Assembly (NCBI GenBank): GCA_964549785.1
Contig: CAZJXA010000017.1
Span: forward strand, 1-26,230
Direction of reading: 5' to 3'
DNA: 26,230 bases
Source: JBEIUO01 sp964549785
GTDB lineage: Bacteria; Planctomycetota; Phycisphaerae; Phycisphaerales; UBA1924
The position numbers and the translations under genes are program-made. The notes under the pieces were generated by a model. It saw nothing but the letters and a program-made list of their open reading frames with translations, was not told the origin of the DNA and searched no databases. Position 1 is the stretch's first letter; each line of letters starts with the position of its first letter. This document shows positions 26,133-26,230 of this stretch, piece after piece.

Positions 26133-26230
26133 GCAAGGTGCGCAAGTGGCAGCAAGGTGCGCAACTTCGGGGAAACCTTTGCGCACCTTGATTTTGGGGT
26201 GTTTTCTGCTTGGGAAACGGGCAAGGTGCG
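26133..26230. repeat. Cluster of GCAAGGTGCGCAA repeats
   Basis: The 13-mer GCAAGGTGCGCAA occurs at 26133-26145 and 26152-26164 (19-bp spacing). A 12-base inverted copy TTGCGCACCTTG lies at 26179-26190, and GCAAGGTGCG at 26221-26230 is cut by the window end. Four copies in 98 bases in non-coding sequence is not expected by chance. The arrangement may be a regulatory binding-site cluster or the edge of a larger repeat; spacing is too irregular for a CRISPR array. Confidence 0.7.

Noticed and set aside
25571..26224. Minus-strand frame of ~217 residues at the window end
   Set aside because: Pro/Arg/Ser-rich, crosses the repeat cluster and intergenic sequence, no ribosome binding site; the plus-strand frame with GGAGG is a better candidate.
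26133..26230. Possible CRISPR array
   Set aside because: The repeat word is only 10-13 bases, spacing is irregular and one copy is inverted; no cas gene is present.

Overview
The window is GC-rich bacterial chromosome that most resembles a planctomycete, probably of the Phycisphaerae. Four things point there: a secreted protein with the 'LEPLEER' N-terminal motif and a dockerin-like EF-hand tail, an ECF sigma factor of the planctomycete-expanded type followed directly by a Ser/Thr kinase with helical repeats, a small hypothetical protein of a type I associate with planctomycetes, and frequent starts without a clear Shine-Dalgarno sequence. The taxon is inferred from these traits, since there is no rRNA or marker tree. 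I see no prophage, insertion sequence, CRISPR array or resistance island.

Layout. Positions 1-4.5 kb hold the 3' part of a tRNA-Arg, a CYTH-domain protein and NAD-dependent DNA ligase (both minus), a divergent FolD-like protein and TatA (both plus). From 4.5 to 9.8 kb come a parallel beta-helix/PA14 protein, a tRNA-Met, a truncated DUF1428 remnant, a thioredoxin-reductase-like flavoprotein (minus) and an M42 aminopeptidase. From 9.7 to 14.1 kb there is a two-gene membrane operon (CNNM/CBS protein plus DUF2721 protein, minus), a dicarboxylate/amino-acid symporter, tRNA-Phe with its own terminator (minus) and an ABC ATPase. From 14.1 to 18.8 kb a small hypothetical protein and asparagine synthase lie on the minus strand, with a large dockerin-bearing secreted protein on the plus strand. 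From 18.8 to 23.5 kb an ECF sigma-kinase pair (minus) is divergent from a secreted repeat protein that ends in a strong bidirectional terminator. The last part holds a secreted subtilisin-like protease (minus), a small hypothetical gene and a cluster of short repeats cut by the window edge.

How the genes relate. Most are single housekeeping genes or gene pairs rather than one pathway. The clearest functional units are the sigma-kinase pair, which probably forms a signalling module next to a divergent secreted protein, and the CNNM-DUF2721 membrane pair with overlapping start and stop codons. The surface and secretion theme (beta-helix/PA14, LEPLEER-dockerin, tail-fibre-like protein, subtilase) fits planctomycete biology.

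The most notable observation is the FolD homologue. At the positions of the three classical active-site residues of FolD (Lys54, Gln98 and Asp121 in E. coli numbering) it carries Gln, His and Glu. The fold, the cofactor region and the C-terminal PGGVGPMT motif are kept, so cyclohydrolase activity is probably lost or altered. I do not see a clearly new multi-gene system in this window.
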